From an uncultured Clostridia bacterium (lineage in GTDB: Bacteria > Bacillota > Clostridia > TANB77 > CAG-508), in contig CAKPKE010000018.1 of NCBI GenBank assembly GCA_934167095.1, positions 1 through 24,643 of the forward strand: a stretch of DNA of 24,643 bases, read 5' to 3'. The notes beneath the pieces were generated by a model, which made no database searches, was not told the origin of the DNA, and saw nothing but the letters and a program-made list of their open reading frames with translations. Made by a program: the position numbers and the translations under genes. This document shows, piece after piece, positions 22,819 through 24,643 of the stretch (positions within the stretch are counted from its first letter, which is position 1; each line of letters starts with the position of its first letter).

Positions 22819-23829
22819 TTATTTATGGTCAACTGTTGCCATGTATGCTGCTAAATCAACTAATTTATGAGCATATCCCCATTCATTGTCATACCATGCA
22901 ACTAATTTTACAAAAGTATCTGTTAACATTATTCCAGCTTTTGCATCAAATATTGAAGTATGTTCATCACTTAAGAAATCTGATGAAACAACATCTTCGT
23001 CAACATATTCAACAACGCCTTTTAATTCACCTTCAGATGCTTTCTTTACAGCTGCACATATTTCCTCGTATGTTGCTGGTCTTTCTAGATTACATGTTAA
23101 ATCAACAACTGATACATCCATTGTTGGTACTCTAAATGCCATACCTGTTAATTTTCCATTTAATTCTGGTATTACTTTTCCAACTGCTTTTGCAGCTCCT
23201 GTTGAAGATGGTATAATGTTTGCAGCAGCAGCTCTTCCACCTCTCCAATCTTTTTTAGAAGCTCCATCAACTGTTTTTTGTGTAGCAGTTGTTGAGTGAA
23301 CTGTTGTCATTAATCCTTCTTTGATTCCAAAGTTATCATTTATAACTTTAGCAAGTGGTGCTAAACAGTTTGTTGTGCATGATGCATTTGAAACTATATT
23401 CATTGATGGATCATATTTGTCGTTGTTAACTCCCATAACAAACATTGGAGCATCTTTTGATGGTGCACTTATTACAACTTTTTTAGCTCCTGCATTTAAG
23501 TGTGCTTGAGCTTTTTCCATTGTTGTAAATACTCCTGAACATTCAAGAACATATTCAACTTCATTTGCTCCCCATGGAATGTTATTTGGGTCCATTTCGT
23601 TATATACTTTTATTTCTTTTCCGTCTACTATTAATTTTCCTTCTTCTGCTTTAATTTCTCCATTAAATCTTCCATGCATTGAATCATATTTAACCATATA
23701 AGCCATATAATCTGCTGCGATGAATGGATCATTAACTGCAACTACTTCAACATTATCATTTTTTAATGCTGCTTGGAATGCTAGTTTTCCAATTCTTCCA
23801 AAACCATTAATTCCTACTTTTATTGACAT
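22819..23829 (-). CDS. gap: Glyceraldehyde-3-phosphate dehydrogenase
   Basis: A 336-residue enzyme. NAD-binding GINGFGRIG at the N-terminus with VNDP (33-36) typical of NAD use, catalytic Cys151 in SNASCTTN and His178 in VHSTT, and WYDNEWGYAHK near the end. It oxidises glyceraldehyde 3-phosphate to 1,3-bisphosphoglycerate. AGGAGG lies before the ATG. It heads the glycolytic cluster with its own strong promoter. Confidence 0.98.
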   Translation of the reverse strand: MSIKVGINGFGRIGKLAFQAALKNDNVEVVAVNDPFIAADYMAYMVKYDSMHGRFNGEIKAEEGKLIVDGKEIKVYNEMDPNNIPWGANEVEYVLECSGVFTTMEKAQAHLNAGAKKVVISAPSKDAPMFVMGVNNDKYDPSMNIVSNASCTTNCLAPLAKVINDNFGIKEGLMTTVHSTTATQKTVDGASKKDWRGGRAAAANIIPSSTGAAKAVGKVIPELNGKLTGMAFRVPTMDVSVVDLTCNLERPATYEEICAAVKKASEGELKGVVEYVDEDVVSSDFLSDEHTSIFDAKAGIMLTDTFVKLVAWYDNEWGYAHKLVDLAAYMATVDHK

Positions 23830-23878
23830 AAATCAATTCCTCCTTTTGATTTTAAACATTGTCCTTTCAGACATTCAT

Positions 23879-23907
23879 ATTTTATACCAAATAGCCATAC
23901 TTTTCAA
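23879..23907 (-). promoter_or_regulatory. Promoter of the glycolytic cluster
   Basis: TTGAAA (23902-23907), 17 nt, TAAAAT (23879-23884), about 50 nt before the gap start codon. An overlapping TGG-TATAAA offers an extended -10 alternative. Confidence 0.6.
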
Positions 23908-23933
23908 GTATTTTAAATATATTATTTACAAAA

Positions 23934-23962
23934 ATAGAGCAAGTTTATACTACTTGCTCTAT
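23934..23962 (-). terminator. Terminator of the 69-residue protein gene
   Basis: ATAGAGCAAGT and ACTTGCTCTAT form a perfect 11-bp stem around 7 nt, followed on the minus strand by TTTTTG. It starts 4 nt after the stop codon. Confidence 0.9.
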
Positions 23963-23965
23963 CTA

Positions 23966-24175
23966 TTAAAATTTTATTTTTTGGAATAAAAAGCTATATG
24001 CTTGTTCATCTGATATTTCTTGTGTCCAGAAATCATTTATTGCTTTAAATGTAGCTTCTTGTTTTGGTGTTAATTCTACTCTTACTTCTTGGAATAAAAA
24101 TCCTTTAACTTTTGACCACATGCTTACTTTTGCTGGAACTGATGCATCAAATTGATTCTTTATTTGTTCTTCCAT
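23966..24175 (-). CDS. Small soluble protein of unknown function
   Basis: A 69-residue protein with AAGGAGG before the ATG, its own promoter and a strong terminator, so it is a real gene. It is helical, with SMWSKVKGFLFQEVRVELTPKQEATFKAINDFW in two segments and aromatic-rich ends. There is no signal or membrane helix. I do not recognise the family. The strong expression signals suggest an abundant small protein. Confidence 0.75.
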   Translation of the reverse strand: MEEQIKNQFDASVPAKVSMWSKVKGFLFQEVRVELTPKQEATFKAINDFWTQEISDEQAYSFLFQKIKF

Positions 24176-24215
24176 ATATACTTCCTCCTTTGTACCCGAA
24201 TATTAACTAATTATA

Positions 24216-24244
24216 TTTATACTATAAATTTTATATTTAATCAA
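24216..24244 (-). promoter_or_regulatory. Promoter of the 69-residue protein gene
   Basis: TTGATT (24239-24244), 17 nt, TATAAA (24216-24221), about 40 nt before the start codon. Confidence 0.55.
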
Positions 24245-24280
24245 GTGTTTAGTTAAATTATTTTTAAATTTATCGTCTTT

Positions 24281-24578
24281 TTATAAATTATTAATTAATT
24301 TTTCTATTTTTTCATCAGTTACATCTCCAAAAGTATATTTATAATCAATTACAGAATTATTATTAATGTTGATTTCTTTAATTGTTAAACCACTTTCTTT
24401 ATCTCTAAAATTTAAGTAATTTTGAATTGTTCTTAAATTTAGAAATATTTATAACTGCCTTATAAAAGGTTTCTTCTGTTAATTCTTCTGCTATATCTTC
24501 ATTATGTGTCATTGATAATAAATACTTATACACTAACCTATAATTTTCTTTATATATTTCATCAAGATTTTCCGTAAC
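24281..24578 (-). pseudogene. Decayed ECF sigma factor remnant fused to a second gene end
   Basis: From 24578 to 24405 the frame reads TENLDEIYKENYRLVYKYLL, then SMTHNEDIAEELTEETFYKA and INISKFK, the region 2 of an ECF/sigma-70-type factor, then ends in a stop after 57 codons. A strong AAAGGAGG lies upstream but the codon expected to be the start is GTT, with no ATG, GTG or TTG in frame. In another frame from about 24440 to 24281 a tail reads LRTIQNYLNFRDKESGLTIKEI to EKIEKLINNL, unrelated to sigma region 4. The best reading is an internal deletion that joined the 5' end of a sigma gene to the 3' end of a neighbour. Its sequence gives no sign of activity. Confidence 0.65.
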
Positions 24579-24643
24579 TTTTTCCTCCTTTCTTTTTTCC
24601 TATGTAATCTACTTATTAGACTTTTAAAAATCAAATTTGTTAC

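Noticed and set aside
22886..23299. Long plus-strand frame opposite gap
   Set aside because: It is a shadow of the conserved gap gene; no start signals and the protein composition is unnatural.

Overview
The window is AT-rich, low-GC DNA (coding GC looks to be about 25-30%) with strong GGAGG ribosome sites and sigma-A-type promoters. It points to a Gram-positive Firmicute, most likely an uncultured gut member of the Clostridia. That placement is an inference from gene content and codon use, not a database match. Almost all genes run on the minus strand. No tRNA, rRNA, CRISPR array or insertion sequence was seen.

Layout. 1-1.2 kb: a pilin-like secreted protein with an ITLVALVVT N-terminus. 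1.36-2.9 kb: a convergent pair, a cytoplasmic M14-type peptidase (+) and a DUF3298-type protein (-), sharing a bidirectional terminator. 2.95-3.2 kb: a compact candidate type I toxin-antitoxin locus of par/Fst architecture, with a 22-residue hydrophobic peptide, a convergent antisense RNA from a perfect TTGACA-N17-TATAAT promoter, a shared bidirectional terminator, and a 13-nt direct repeat at the toxin start codon and in the antisense RNA. 3.2-6.4 kb: an operon of a small membrane-anchored repeat protein, a VTC-domain protein, a DUF4956 membrane protein and a Cthe_2159-type beta-helix protein. 6.6-9.6 kb: D-lactate dehydrogenase and an OmpR-type two-component system; a TTGAA-N6-TTGAA direct repeat lies upstream of both the regulator gene and the VTC operon. 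9.6-11.4 kb: alpha/beta hydrolase and a class I Fic/antitoxin pair.

11.4-14.1 kb: an anchored coiled-coil protein, a second pilin-like protein whose leader is encoded by an (AC)18 microsatellite (a candidate phase-variable ON/OFF switch), a 22-bp palindrome over its -10 box, an XRE-type regulator and a small unknown protein. 14.3-18.5 kb: DUF308 protein, GreA, an unknown 247-residue protein, a GH18/SH3 glycosidase and a YezG-like immunity protein. 18.5-23.9 kb: the lower-glycolysis cluster gap-pgk-(NUDIX, frameshifted)-tpiA-gpmI. 23.9-24.6 kb: a small unknown gene and a decayed ECF sigma-factor remnant with no start codon.

How it fits together. The glycolysis cluster and GreA are housekeeping. 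The accessory content concerns the cell surface (pilin-like proteins, VTC operon with its likely two-component regulator, GH18) and growth-control or conflict modules (type I TA, Fic-antitoxin, orphan YezG). The most interesting items are the par/Fst-like locus at 2.95-3.2 kb and the microsatellite-controlled pilin-like gene at 12.1-13.4 kb.
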